Assembly: GCA_903905335.1 (NCBI GenBank)
Contig: CAIVGC010000247.1
Span: 1-37,183 of the forward strand
Direction of reading: 5' to 3'
Source: an uncultured Methylococcaceae bacterium
Lineage (GTDB): Bacteria; Pseudomonadota; Gammaproteobacteria; Methylococcales; Methylomonadaceae
DNA: 37,183 nt
Each line of letters opens with the position of its first letter. Position 1 is the first letter of the stretch. The notes beneath the pieces are model-generated. The model was not told the origin of the DNA, did not search any database, and saw only the letters and a program-made list of their open reading frames with translations. The position numbers were made by a program, and so were the translations under genes. This document shows, piece by piece, positions 8,120 to 15,951 of this stretch.

Positions 8120-8938
8120 TTACTTAGGCTTAAGAAATTTAATAGTCATTCTATCGCTTTCACCTATGGCTTTATAAATATCGTGGTCTTGGTCTTTTAA
8201 GGCCCACGTGGGAGGTAGAGTCCAGACACCTTTGGGGTAGTTCTTTTTATCTTTGTGGTTAGCGTTAATTTCAGATTTTTCTAAAAACTCAAAGCCGGCA
8301 TTTCTAGCTAAGGCAATCACATCATCTTCGCTGACATAACCGGCTGCGGTGATTTTGTTCTGGGGTTTAAATAGATTGTATCTATGCTCAACCACGCCGA
8401 GTATGCCTCCAGGTTTTAAAGCTTTATACATGGCCACATAGGCGGCAGCGGCTTGATCAATACCCATCCAATTATGGGTATTACGAAACGATAAAACTCG
8501 ATCTACAGAATTATCGGGGGCTATTTGTAAGGCTTTTGGCGGCTCTAACTCGGTTACCTCAACTTTGTCGTAGAGATCAGGCTGTTCGTGCAGTTTTTTT
8601 ACAAACTTATCTAAGCTCTTTTTAAAATAAGGCTCATCTGTTTTTGCTGAATAATGAGCAGCATAAAGTTTGCCGTTATCTCTTAAATAAGGCGCTAATA
8701 TTTCCGTATACCAACCTTCTCCTGGCCAGACTTCAACCACAGTCATGGTGTTTTGTACATCAAAAAAGGTTAAGGTTTGTTGGGGATGTCGATAAATGTC
8801 TCGGGCTTTATGGTCGGCAGAGCGTTGTTCGCCGGCTATTTTTTGAGCTAGGCTAGTGGAGGATTCGTCAGCTTGTGCCGTGCAAATGCTAGTTACTAAT
8901 AACAAAGCCCCTAAGATTTTTTTCATGTTTCTACTCAC
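8120..8938 (-). CDS. Exported SAM-dependent methyltransferase-like protein (COG4798 type)
   Basis: This 272-aa protein begins with a clear signal peptide (KKILGALLLVTSICTAQA, cleavage after AQA), followed by a class I methyltransferase fold. Motif I is VVEVWPGEGWYTEIL, where the usual D-x-G-x-G-x-G is changed to a W-P-G-E-G-W pattern. A post-I strand gives LYAAHYSA, a motif-IV-like stretch VDRVLSFRNTHNWM, and a LKPGGILGVVEHR segment. This matches the 'predicted methyltransferase' family COG4798, whose members carry signal peptides. How SAM would reach the periplasm is unclear, so the fold may bind something else. It lies 32 bases after dsbB on the same strand, so co-transcription is likely. 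The track start is GTG; an ATG four codons in is equally possible. Confidence 0.78.
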   Translation of the reverse strand: MSRNMKKILGALLLVTSICTAQADESSTSLAQKIAGEQRSADHKARDIYRHPQQTLTFFDVQNTMTVVEVWPGEGWYTEILAPYLRDNGKLYAAHYSAKTDEPYFKKSLDKFVKKLHEQPDLYDKVEVTELEPPKALQIAPDNSVDRVLSFRNTHNWMGIDQAAAAYVAMYKALKPGGILGVVEHRYNLFKPQNKITAAGYVSEDDVIALARNAGFEFLEKSEINANHKDKKNYPKGVWTLPPTWALKDQDHDIYKAIGESDRMTIKFLKPK

Positions 8939-8970
8939 AGTGTCTGATAGAGGCGACAGGTAGCGCCTTA

Positions 8971-9468
8971 TTATTTGTTATGACGATTCCAAATTTGCAG
9001 CGCACTTAAAGTCGCTAAACATAAAAAGGCGACTAAGGTCCAAGCTGGCATGCTAAAGCCCAGAAAGGTCCAATCTATTTTCGCGCAATCGCCGGTACCG
9101 TTGAGCATGAGTTTAACGGTATCAAACAGAGGGAAATTTTGTAGCATGAAGCCAATGCCGGGACTGCATTCGGGGACTTGATCGGGTGGTAAATGTTGCA
9201 GCCATACATGCCGAGTAGAAATAGAGGCACCAAATAAAGCGCTGATCGTTCCTAGAATGGCATAACGCTTTATGCCAACGGTTCCTGGATTATGTAAGCC
9301 AGAAATCAAGAAAATAATGCCGGTTAATAAGATAGCTAGACGTTGCGAAATACATAAGGGACAGGGCTCTAGGTCTTGTACTAATTGAAAATAAGCGCCC
9401 ATGGACAATAAGCTTAAACACGCTAAAGCACCTAATAAAAACCAGATTCTTGCTTTAATTTTTAACAT
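8971..9468 (-). CDS. dsbB: Disulfide bond formation protein DsbB
   Basis: This 165-aa inner-membrane protein has four helices. It reoxidises DsbA and passes electrons to quinones. The first periplasmic loop carries CPLC at residues 36-39, and the second carries the two cysteines in VPECSPG and GTGDCAKI. The helix-2 SQRLAILLTGIIF segment follows the CPLC loop as in the family. The track start at 9504 adds 12 residues with no ribosome-binding site. ATG at 9468 has AGGATAG six bases upstream and gives the usual length. It heads a probable two-gene unit with the exported methyltransferase, consistent with both working at the periplasmic face. Confidence 0.9.
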   Translation of the reverse strand: MLKIKARIWFLLGALACLSLLSMGAYFQLVQDLEPCPLCISQRLAILLTGIIFLISGLHNPGTVGIKRYAILGTISALFGASISTRHVWLQHLPPDQVPECSPGIGFMLQNFPLFDTVKLMLNGTGDCAKIDWTFLGFSMPAWTLVAFLCLATLSALQIWNRHNK

Positions 9469-9510
9469 AACTATCCTATTAATTTTATTGACTTTAAATA
9501 CCAATCAAAA

Positions 9511-9646
9511 TGTAGGTCGGGCACATGCTTTTTGTGCCCGACATTTCAAAGCTTCAATGTCGTAATAAACTCGGCTTATTACCCACCTTAACATTATTAA
9601 ATACAAGTAGGTCAGGCAACGCTTTCGCTTTTTTCCGACCTACTTG
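9511..9646. repeat. REP/BIME-like cluster of three hairpins
   Basis: The whole gap between dsbB and the RCK gene is palindromic. Hairpin 1 is GTCGGGCACA / TGTGCCCGAC preceded by GTAG. Hairpin 2 is GTAATAA / TTATTAC at 9562-9582. Hairpin 3 is CAAGTAGGTC / GACCTACTTG. Units 1 and 3 share a GTAGGTC head, recalling REP elements with a 5' GTAG tetranucleotide mobilised by RAYT (TnpA-REP) transposases. No RAYT gene is in the window. The cluster may also protect or end the mRNAs around it. Confidence 0.65.
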
Positions 9647-9648
9647 AC

Positions 9649-10353
9649 TTATGAAATATTTGTAACGATCTCTATTTCTTCTTTAAATGCCTTAATATCC
9701 CTAGCGGGTCCTAAGACCACTAAAACGTCACCGATGTTTAAAGTATGATCCTTTTCATCCATGACAAAATGTAAGTTGTCGCCAGATACCTTATCAACGA
9801 CACCGATAAGAATCAAATTATAAGTGCCCGCTAATAGTAAGGCGCTAGTTTTAGTTTGTTCTAAGGAAGAATTTTTAGGGATTTCTACTTGTGCGATATG
9901 TAAATCATGGCGACCAAAAACAGTATTATCTAAGATGTCGGTAATATCAGGTTTGGCCAACATGTCGTGGGTTTTTCTACCACAAATCTCATAAGGATCA
10001 ATAATCTTATTAGCGCCAGCGGCCAGCAATTTTTCTGCTGATTCTGGATCGTCAACAATAGCAATGATAGTCAGTTCGTCATCAAGGGCGCGTGCGGAAA
10101 TCGTTAAGAAGACATTGTCAGAATCTTTAGGATAAAAACAAAAAAGAATGTCAATGTTCTCCCCGATACCAACTGATTTAATAGCTTCATCATTTCTAAA
10201 GTCTATGACTTTAGTATCAAAGCCTTGCTCGGCAACTAATAGCGCTTCGGCATCATTTTTTACAATAAAAACATAGCTATGTTGTTCTTCATTTAACTGC
10301 TTGATCACTTCTAAAGACATAATGCTATAACCGAATACGGCAATACGTTTCAT
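9649..10353 (-). CDS. RCK/TrkA-type regulatory protein paired with K+ channel
   Basis: This 234-aa soluble protein has a Rossmann-like TrkA-N half (residues about 1-140) and a TrkA-C half (about 150-230, containing NIGDVLVVLGPARDI). Such RCK proteins gate K+ channels or transporters in response to nucleotides or ions. The first glycine-rich loop reads VFGYSIMSLEVI, so the G-x-G-x-x-G seen in the neighbouring channel is degenerate. The subunit may not bind NAD(H) or ATP in the usual way. Its start overlaps the channel stop by four bases (ATGA), implying translational coupling and a shared complex, perhaps a hetero-RCK gating ring. It is followed by the REP cluster. Confidence 0.82.
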   Translation of the reverse strand: MKRIAVFGYSIMSLEVIKQLNEEQHSYVFIVKNDAEALLVAEQGFDTKVIDFRNDEAIKSVGIGENIDILFCFYPKDSDNVFLTISARALDDELTIIAIVDDPESAEKLLAAGANKIIDPYEICGRKTHDMLAKPDITDILDNTVFGRHDLHIAQVEIPKNSSLEQTKTSALLLAGTYNLILIGVVDKVSGDNLHFVMDEKDHTLNIGDVLVVLGPARDIKAFKEEIEIVTNIS

Positions 10354-11951
10354 CGTTTAGACTCCTTAGGTCTGCTGTTCTTAAGCTGTTCGCGAAAATA
10401 TACAATGCCGATTTCTCGGCCTAATACTACTAATAGATCGCCTGGTCGCAAGATAAAAAAAGACGGCGGATTAAAATAGAAGTGTTGGTTTTTTAAAGCA
10501 TAGCTGTTTTTATGTTTCCTATGGGCAGGGTTAGTGCTGACGACACCAATTAGCATTAATTTCTTACGTTCAAAATCAAGTTCAGCAATGGTAATGCCAT
10601 CGATCATAGAGCCGGTATAGACGGGTAAGGTTTCCATAATGAACTGCTTTTCTTCTCGGATAACACCCAAAATAGCTTCAAAGGCCACGGGTTTTCCTAT
10701 GTATTGAGCAACCACTAAAGCAGCAATTTCAAAGGGTTGTATGACGTTATCAGCGCCGGCTTGATAAAGTTTTTTTACGTTTTTCGGATTGTTCGCGCGA
10801 GAAATAATACGAATGGATGAATTAAGATAGCGACTGGTCAGGGTAATATAGACATTGACTACATCATCTCCGGTAGTACAAAGCACAGCCGAGGCTTTTT
10901 GTTTAATGCCGGCATTAATAAGCACATCATTTTTACTGGCATCGGCATGAATAACTAAATAACCTAAGTGCCTAGCGTTCATGGCATTGATTTCATTATT
11001 ATCAATAATGATGAAATGCTGTTGGTGTTTTTCTAATTGCTTAGCAATGTGCTGGCCTACACGGCCAAAGCCGCAAATAATAACAAAGCTTTTATAACGG
11101 TTGAGTTCGGCATAAATGCTACTCTCGCGTAGACCATGCATTCTATCGTTAACCGCCGAAACGATAATAGAGATTAAGAATGACAATACACCAAAACCAG
11201 TCAAGATGAGTCCTATCGCTACTAAACGGCCTCCGGTGGTTTGAGGAGCAATATCGCCATAACCTACCGAAGTAACGGTGACTATCGACCAATACACGGC
11301 ATCAAATAAGTTGCCTACCTGCTGACCGTTCGCTGCATGTTCAAACAGATAAATGCCGATGCTACCGGTAAAGATCAAAAAACCTAAAAAAACCGCCAAG
11401 GTATAAAGTTCAAAACGTTTGCTATCCAGAACTTCGGCAAATAACCGTAGGCTTTTAAAATAGCGAAACAACTTGAATAGCCTAAAAATAAGTAAGGCTC
11501 TAAATAAGGTTAAGGAACGGAAGCTAGGTAAAATAGCCAGTAGATCAATAAGAGCCAAAGGTGTGAGCATGTGCTCTATTTTTTTTGCGACAATCAACTT
11601 AGCAACTTTGCCCCACTGCATAGGACGGTTTAAATAGAGGGCTTTGGCGTGATGCTTCAGTATGATGTGATGGACATCGTTATATAACCAAGCACGTAAC
11701 AAATACTCAAAAATAAACAAAGCAATTAAAATGTGTTCAAACATTCGCTCAAAACTGCTTGCAGGTGTATCGACTTCATCAATCAGTAAAAAAACGCTAA
11801 ACAATACGCTTACGATCATTATCTTATCAAAGCGAGATTTAAGTCGACTGTCAGGATCTTCTAATAAATGATAAAAAAATCGCTTAGTCTTTTTATAAGT
11901 CGACGAATGCTGTTGAAAAGTAACTAAGGTAAGGATAAGTTGGGTCAACAT
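10350..11951 (-). CDS. Voltage-gated-type K+ channel with cytoplasmic RCK domain
   Basis: This is a channel of about 533 aa with six transmembrane segments, a pore and a C-terminal RCK module. Helices S1-S4 span roughly residues 35-170, including LLIFRLFKLFRYFKSLRLF, an S4-like Arg/Lys repeat. The selectivity filter is TSVGYGD near residue 225. An intact nucleotide loop follows (IICGFGRVGQHIAKQL), then a TrkA-C domain ending LRPGDLLVVLGR. It should conduct K+ across the inner membrane under nucleotide or ligand control. The track uses a GTG at 11996; I prefer ATG at 11951 because extra N-terminal residues are atypical, but the ribosome site is weak for both. It is coupled by a 4-base overlap to the RCK gene downstream. 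Confidence 0.85.
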   Translation of the reverse strand: MLTQLILTLVTFQQHSSTYKKTKRFFYHLLEDPDSRLKSRFDKIMIVSVLFSVFLLIDEVDTPASSFERMFEHILIALFIFEYLLRAWLYNDVHHIILKHHAKALYLNRPMQWGKVAKLIVAKKIEHMLTPLALIDLLAILPSFRSLTLFRALLIFRLFKLFRYFKSLRLFAEVLDSKRFELYTLAVFLGFLIFTGSIGIYLFEHAANGQQVGNLFDAVYWSIVTVTSVGYGDIAPQTTGGRLVAIGLILTGFGVLSFLISIIVSAVNDRMHGLRESSIYAELNRYKSFVIICGFGRVGQHIAKQLEKHQQHFIIIDNNEINAMNARHLGYLVIHADASKNDVLINAGIKQKASAVLCTTGDDVVNVYITLTSRYLNSSIRIISRANNPKNVKKLYQAGADNVIQPFEIAALVVAQYIGKPVAFEAILGVIREEKQFIMETLPVYTGSMIDGITIAELDFERKKLMLIGVVSTNPAHRKHKNSYALKNQHFYFNPPSFFILRPGDLLVVLGREIGIVYFREQLKNSRPKESKR

Positions 11952-12004
11952 AATTCTGGCTCTATGTGAATCGTAGTGGGTAAATATTAAAAACACGCTA
12001 TATT

Positions 12005-12223
12005 CGACGTCCCAGCATGGACTGCCGGGATCCAGAGTACATGGATGTACCCATCATATGTAGATAGTGCTTATTATTAATTTATTTTGTCAGCTTATTG
12101 ATGCTACTTATTGCCATTCAGGGCAACTGATTTCCGGCACAAATCTGTCGGGAACAGATTTGCCTTTACCCGAGGGGCGTTATACAGGATAGCATGACGT
12201 GAATCCATGCCGGAATGACGGCG
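12005..12223. repeat. MITE-like mosaic repeat between channel and methyltransferase genes
   Basis: This fills most of the 303-base gap without a gene. The left end (CGACGTCCCAGCATGGACTG) is imperfectly mirrored by the right end (GAATCCATGCCGGAATGACG). Both belong to a 'CATGGATTGCCGG..ATCCAG' repeat type common in methanotroph-like genomes. Inside is a hairpin CAAATCTGT / ACAGATTTG. A second, inverted copy of the left end lies at 15819-15870. No coding potential is seen. Confidence 0.6.
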
Positions 12224-12299
12224 CGATTGGTTTGTTAATATCGACTTATACATAAGTTCAGTGATGAAGCTACCCACTATAAATCATATGCAGCCATAA

Positions 12300-13082
12300 T
12301 TATTTAACTGCAATCACTAAAGCATTAACCTCTAAACGATGACTTAAGTTTATCTGCTTAAAACCTGCGTCAGCTAATTGTTGTAAGGCCAGCGCTGTAC
12401 GCATGATGTGGTTTTCTGATTCATCACTAAATAAATGAATAATCCAATGTTCTAAAGCATCGAGGCGATTGAGTTCGGTTAATACTTTAAAATAGCCGGC
12501 GACTTCGTTTTGAGTGTTGCGCGTATGGGCTCTTACATCATCTAATGCATAACGATCACCATTGATAAATTGTCCGTTGGGTTTTAATGCTCTAAAAATT
12601 TCAATGAGCACTTGTTTTCGATAGTTGGCTTCAAAGTTATGCAATGTGTAGGCTGAGGCTATCACATCAACGCTGTTATTGGTCAATGATTGTAAGGCAC
12701 TTAAGGCGTCTTGGTCGGAGAAGTTTAAGCGCCCTTCATTTACCCATTGTTGCAAGTTTTGTTTGGCTTGATTTTGCATAGTGGGTTCATTGTCGATGCT
12801 CAATAAGGTCAGTTGTTTATTGGCGGACAATATGGCTAAGCTGGTGATACCCGTACCGCCACCTAATTCAACAACGCTAATCGATTGAGAGTATTGTGCA
12901 CAAAACTCAGCAACTGATTCGCCAACTAAGCGACTCATTTCTGCAGCAAATGGACTAATTTGTTTTAATAGATAATAATCTTGACCGATAACACTTGAAA
13001 ATATTACATCATAAGGATTCGTGGGGGTGTTCTTGGCGGACATTGCCGTTGCATCTTGGGCGATAGTTAAGTCTTGATTCAT
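12300..13082 (-). CDS. Class I SAM-dependent methyltransferase
   Basis: This 260-aa cytoplasmic protein has a standard Rossmann methyltransferase core. Motif I is VVELGGGTGITSLAIL near residue 70-85. The acidic residue ending strand 2 is in LLSIDNEPTM. A motif-IV-like VDVIASAYTLHNF and a LKPNGQFINGDRYALDD segment follow. The N-terminal 45 residues and the C-terminal helices (RLDALEHWIIHLFSDESENH) probably form a substrate lid. The layout resembles small-molecule or quinone-type methyltransferases, but the substrate cannot be told. It is transcribed away from priA across an AT-rich gap, so it has its own promoter there. It is flanked on both outer sides of its neighbourhood by inverted copies of the same repeat. 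Confidence 0.75.
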   Translation of the reverse strand: MNQDLTIAQDATAMSAKNTPTNPYDVIFSSVIGQDYYLLKQISPFAAEMSRLVGESVAEFCAQYSQSISVVELGGGTGITSLAILSANKQLTLLSIDNEPTMQNQAKQNLQQWVNEGRLNFSDQDALSALQSLTNNSVDVIASAYTLHNFEANYRKQVLIEIFRALKPNGQFINGDRYALDDVRAHTRNTQNEVAGYFKVLTELNRLDALEHWIIHLFSDESENHIMRTALALQQLADAGFKQINLSHRLEVNALVIAVK

Positions 13083-13548
13083 TATATCTCCAGAAATTGT
13101 TCATTTTAGAGAGACTCGTCTTTTAGCGCAAGGAACTGGCTTTACCTTAAACTTATTTTTTTGATAAATGATGGTCTCTTGGTCGGTGTTTTGCATTCTT
13201 TCATAATGAAATTAAATGCTTGAGAGCTTTATTTTTATTACATTATTGTTTGTTATCATCTTTATTTTATGCACAAGGTTAAGTAAAAAGTTCAATAAGC
13301 TGATATTGTTAGTGTTGTCGTTTTAATTAGATAGCGCGTTCAGTGTAACTTATTGATAATTTTTGATTAATTATAATTGCGCAATAGTTGGTCAATTTAA
13401 CTAAAACCTAGATAAGATCAGTATTTAGATGTGTTGAAAAGCACTTAGACACAGATTTATCCACAGCTTCTGTGGGTAACTAAAATTCTCTTGTAGGTAT
13501 AACTACTTAGGTATAATTTCCTTCATTTAACAACTATATTTATCTAAT
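13083..13548. other. AT-rich divergent gap with DnaA-box-like sites (possible oriC or regulatory region)
   Basis: These 466 bases hold no gene. The matches to the DnaA-box consensus TTWTNCACA are TTATGCACA (13267-13275) and TTATCCACA (13457-13465). A one-mismatch box on the other strand, TGTGGGTAA (13471-13479), forms a tight inverted pair TTATCCACAG-CTT-CTGTGGGTAA. The stretch between is very AT-rich and contains ATCTTTATTTT, similar to the 13-mers of the E. coli unwinding element. It may be a replication origin or a DnaA-controlled promoter for priA. As RNA the inverted pair would be a 10-bp hairpin in the priA leader. Confidence 0.4.
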
Positions 13549-15768
13549 ATGAAATGTTGTGAAAAGCCGATCTTTAAAGTGGCTATCTCCATTCCTGTTT
13601 ACAGTTTATTTGATTATCTTGCGCCAGAAGGTGTCGCGTTAGATTCCATTAAGCCGGGAATACGAGTAGAAGTGCCTTTTGGTAAAGGCAAAAAAATAGG
13701 TTATCTATTAGAAATAGCTACACACAGCGAATTTGACCTCGCTAAGTTAAAACCTATTATTCGCGTTATTGATCTGTATCCCTTGTTATCTAATAAAGAT
13801 CTGCGCTTGTTACAGTGGGCTGCTAATTATTATCATCATCCTATCGGCGTGGTTATAGGTGCTGCATTTCCTGCGGCATTAAGGCAGGGCAAAATAATAT
13901 CGATTCAGCCGCAAAAACGCTATGCTTTGACAGACTTAGGGCTTGCAACGAGTAGCCAACAGTTACAACGTAGCCCTAACCAGTTGCGAGCGTTGGAAAA
14001 GTTTAAAAGTAGTGCAACGAGCCTGACAGAAGCCGAACTTAATGTATGGGAAGAAGGTTGGCGGCCTGCGATAAAGCAATTAATAACGAAAAAGCTCATA
14101 CAGCTAGCCTTGGCTGAAGGGAGCGTCACAAATGCTGGTGCATTAATTAGTAAGCCTGCTTTGCCAGCCAATGCTCAACAACAGGCAGCTATAGACGAAG
14201 TTTGTGGCAGTCTTGGTCAGTTTGATGTGTTTTTGTTGGATGGTGTAACGGGTAGCGGTAAAACAGAAGTATATTTACAGATCATTCAAAGTGTCTTAGA
14301 GCGAGGGCAGCAAGTTTTAGTTTTGGTGCCAGAAATTACGCTAACGCCCCAATTGGAAGAGCGCTTTAGGCAGCGTTTCGCGGTTGATATTGTCTTGTCG
14401 CATTCTAAGTTGACTGATAAACAACGTGCTGTCGCTTGGTTAAAAATGCAACAAGGACAAGGTTCTATTTTATTAGGTACGCGTTCGGCTTTATTTACGC
14501 CCTTAAAAAATCCAGGCTTAATTATTCTTGATGAGGAACATGATGCGTCATTTAAGCAACAAGAAGGTTTTCGCTTTTCTGCTAGAGACATTGCTGTGGT
14601 ACGAGGTCAGTTGTTACATATCCCAGTGTTATTGGGGTCTGCAACACCTTCGTTAGAAAGTTTACATAATGTTAATAAACAACGTTATCAGTTACTAGCT
14701 TTGCCAGTTCGTGCCGGTAAGGCCATAGTGCCGACCTTGCATTTATTAGATATTAGAAATAAACGTATGCAAGAAGGTTTGTCGGCTGCGTTATTAGAAG
14801 AAATACACAAAGCCTTAGCTAAGCAAGAGCAAGTGCTATTGTTTTTAAATAGACGAGGTTTTGCACCGACTTTAATTTGTCATGGTTGTGGTTGGGTGGC
14901 GCGATGTTATCGTTGTGATGCTAATTTGGTAATTCATGTTGATGAAAATTGCTTGCGTTGTCATCATTGCGCCAAAGAAGAAGTCTTGCTTAAACATTGC
15001 CCTGAATGCAAGGTGGGCGAATTAACGCCCTTAGGTCTAGGAACTGAGCGCGTAGAAAAAGTGCTAGCTGAATTATTTCCAGATAAGGTGGCTGTGCGTT
15101 TAGATCGTGATTCCACGCAACGAAAGGGCTCGCTAGAGGATTATCTTCAGCAAATTAATGAGGGCGAAGTCGACATTATTTTGGGTACGCAAATGCTTGC
15201 TAAAGGCCATCATTTCCCTAATGTGACTTTAGTAGCTATCTTAGATGTGGATAGCGGTTTGTTTAGTATAGATTTTCATGCGGCCGAAAAGTTAGCACAA
15301 ATGATTGTTCAAGTTTCAGGTCGTGCAGGACGTGCTGAAAAACGCGGTAAAGTTATTATGCAAACGCGGCAACCGGAACATCCTTTATTAGCCACCTTGA
15401 TTCAACAAGGCTATCAAAGTTTTGCAATTTCAGCGTTGGCTGAACGCAAACTAGCGTCGTTGCCACCTTTTAGTTATCAAGCTTTATTGCGTGTACAAGC
15501 CGCTGAATCGGATATGCCATCGATCTTCTTTCATGCGCTCACTGAGTTGATAAAAACACTGAACGCGCGGCATACGCAAATTTTAGGGCCTGTATCGGCA
15601 CCTATGGCTAGAAGAGCAGGGCAGTATCGTTATCAATTATTGTTTCAGAATAATCGGCGTAAAGAATTGCAACACTTTTTAGATGAATTAGTGCCGAAAC
15701 TAGCTGCGCTCAAGCAGGCTAAAAAAGTACATTGGACCTTGGATGTTGATCCTGTGGATTTGTATTAG
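13549..15768 (+). CDS. priA: Primosomal replication-restart helicase PriA
   Basis: This 739-aa superfamily 2 DNA helicase reloads the replisome at collapsed forks. The N-terminal 3'-DNA-end binding domain covers about residues 1-105 (VAISIPVYSLFDYLAP). It is followed by a winged-helix part, then Walker A GVTGSGKTEVYLQ near 231-243 and Walker B/DEEH ILDEEHDASFKQQ near 326. The ATPSLES motif and the zinc-binding insert come next, with eight cysteines in CHGCGWVARCYRCD, CLRCHHC and CPEC at about 443-487. The last helicase motif is QVSGRAGRAEKRG. Length matches the family. The start has little Shine-Dalgarno support and lies behind the DnaA-box-containing gap. Confidence 0.96.
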   Translation: MKCCEKPIFKVAISIPVYSLFDYLAPEGVALDSIKPGIRVEVPFGKGKKIGYLLEIATHSEFDLAKLKPIIRVIDLYPLLSNKDLRLLQWAANYYHHPIGVVIGAAFPAALRQGKIISIQPQKRYALTDLGLATSSQQLQRSPNQLRALEKFKSSATSLTEAELNVWEEGWRPAIKQLITKKLIQLALAEGSVTNAGALISKPALPANAQQQAAIDEVCGSLGQFDVFLLDGVTGSGKTEVYLQIIQSVLERGQQVLVLVPEITLTPQLEERFRQRFAVDIVLSHSKLTDKQRAVAWLKMQQGQGSILLGTRSALFTPLKNPGLIILDEEHDASFKQQEGFRFSARDIAVVRGQLLHIPVLLGSATPSLESLHNVNKQRYQLLALPVRAGKAIVPTLHLLDIRNKRMQEGLSAALLEEIHKALAKQEQVLLFLNRRGFAPTLICHGCGWVARCYRCDANLVIHVDENCLRCHHCAKEEVLLKHCPECKVGELTPLGLGTERVEKVLAELFPDKVAVRLDRDSTQRKGSLEDYLQQINEGEVDIILGTQMLAKGHHFPNVTLVAILDVDSGLFSIDFHAAEKLAQMIVQVSGRAGRAEKRGKVIMQTRQPEHPLLATLIQQGYQSFAISALAERKLASLPPFSYQALLRVQAAESDMPSIFFHALTELIKTLNARHTQILGPVSAPMARRAGQYRYQLLFQNNRRKELQHFLDELVPKLAALKQAKKVHWTLDVDPVDLY

Positions 15769-15818
15769 GGATTCATTAACTGCGTTTTATACTCGAATCA
15801 TTGGGGGTAATGTATTCT

Positions 15819-15870
15819 GATGAGTACATCCATGTGCTCTGGATCCTTTGCAATCCATGCCGGGATGACG
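15819..15870. repeat. Dispersed repeat, inverted copy of the 12005 element end
   Basis: The reverse complement (CGTCATCCCGGCATGGATTG, then GGATCCAGAGCACATGGATG) closely matches the left end of the repeat at 12005-12055. The two copies lie in opposite orientation about 3.8 kb apart and bracket the methyltransferase-priA segment. The rest of the gap to the flippase gene holds a TATAAT at about 15916 that may serve as its promoter. Confidence 0.7.
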
Positions 15871-15951
15871 ATTTATGGATAGTTGGACTTATATAAAATC
15901 AACTGCTTAGCATTATAATGATGCATCAACGAATTACAGAGTAGAAACACA

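Noticed and set aside
8203-8215. CCCACGTGGG palindrome considered as a parS site
   Set aside because: Lies inside the methyltransferase CDS and lacks the TGTTTC/GAAACA arms of parS. No convincing parS was seen anywhere in the window.
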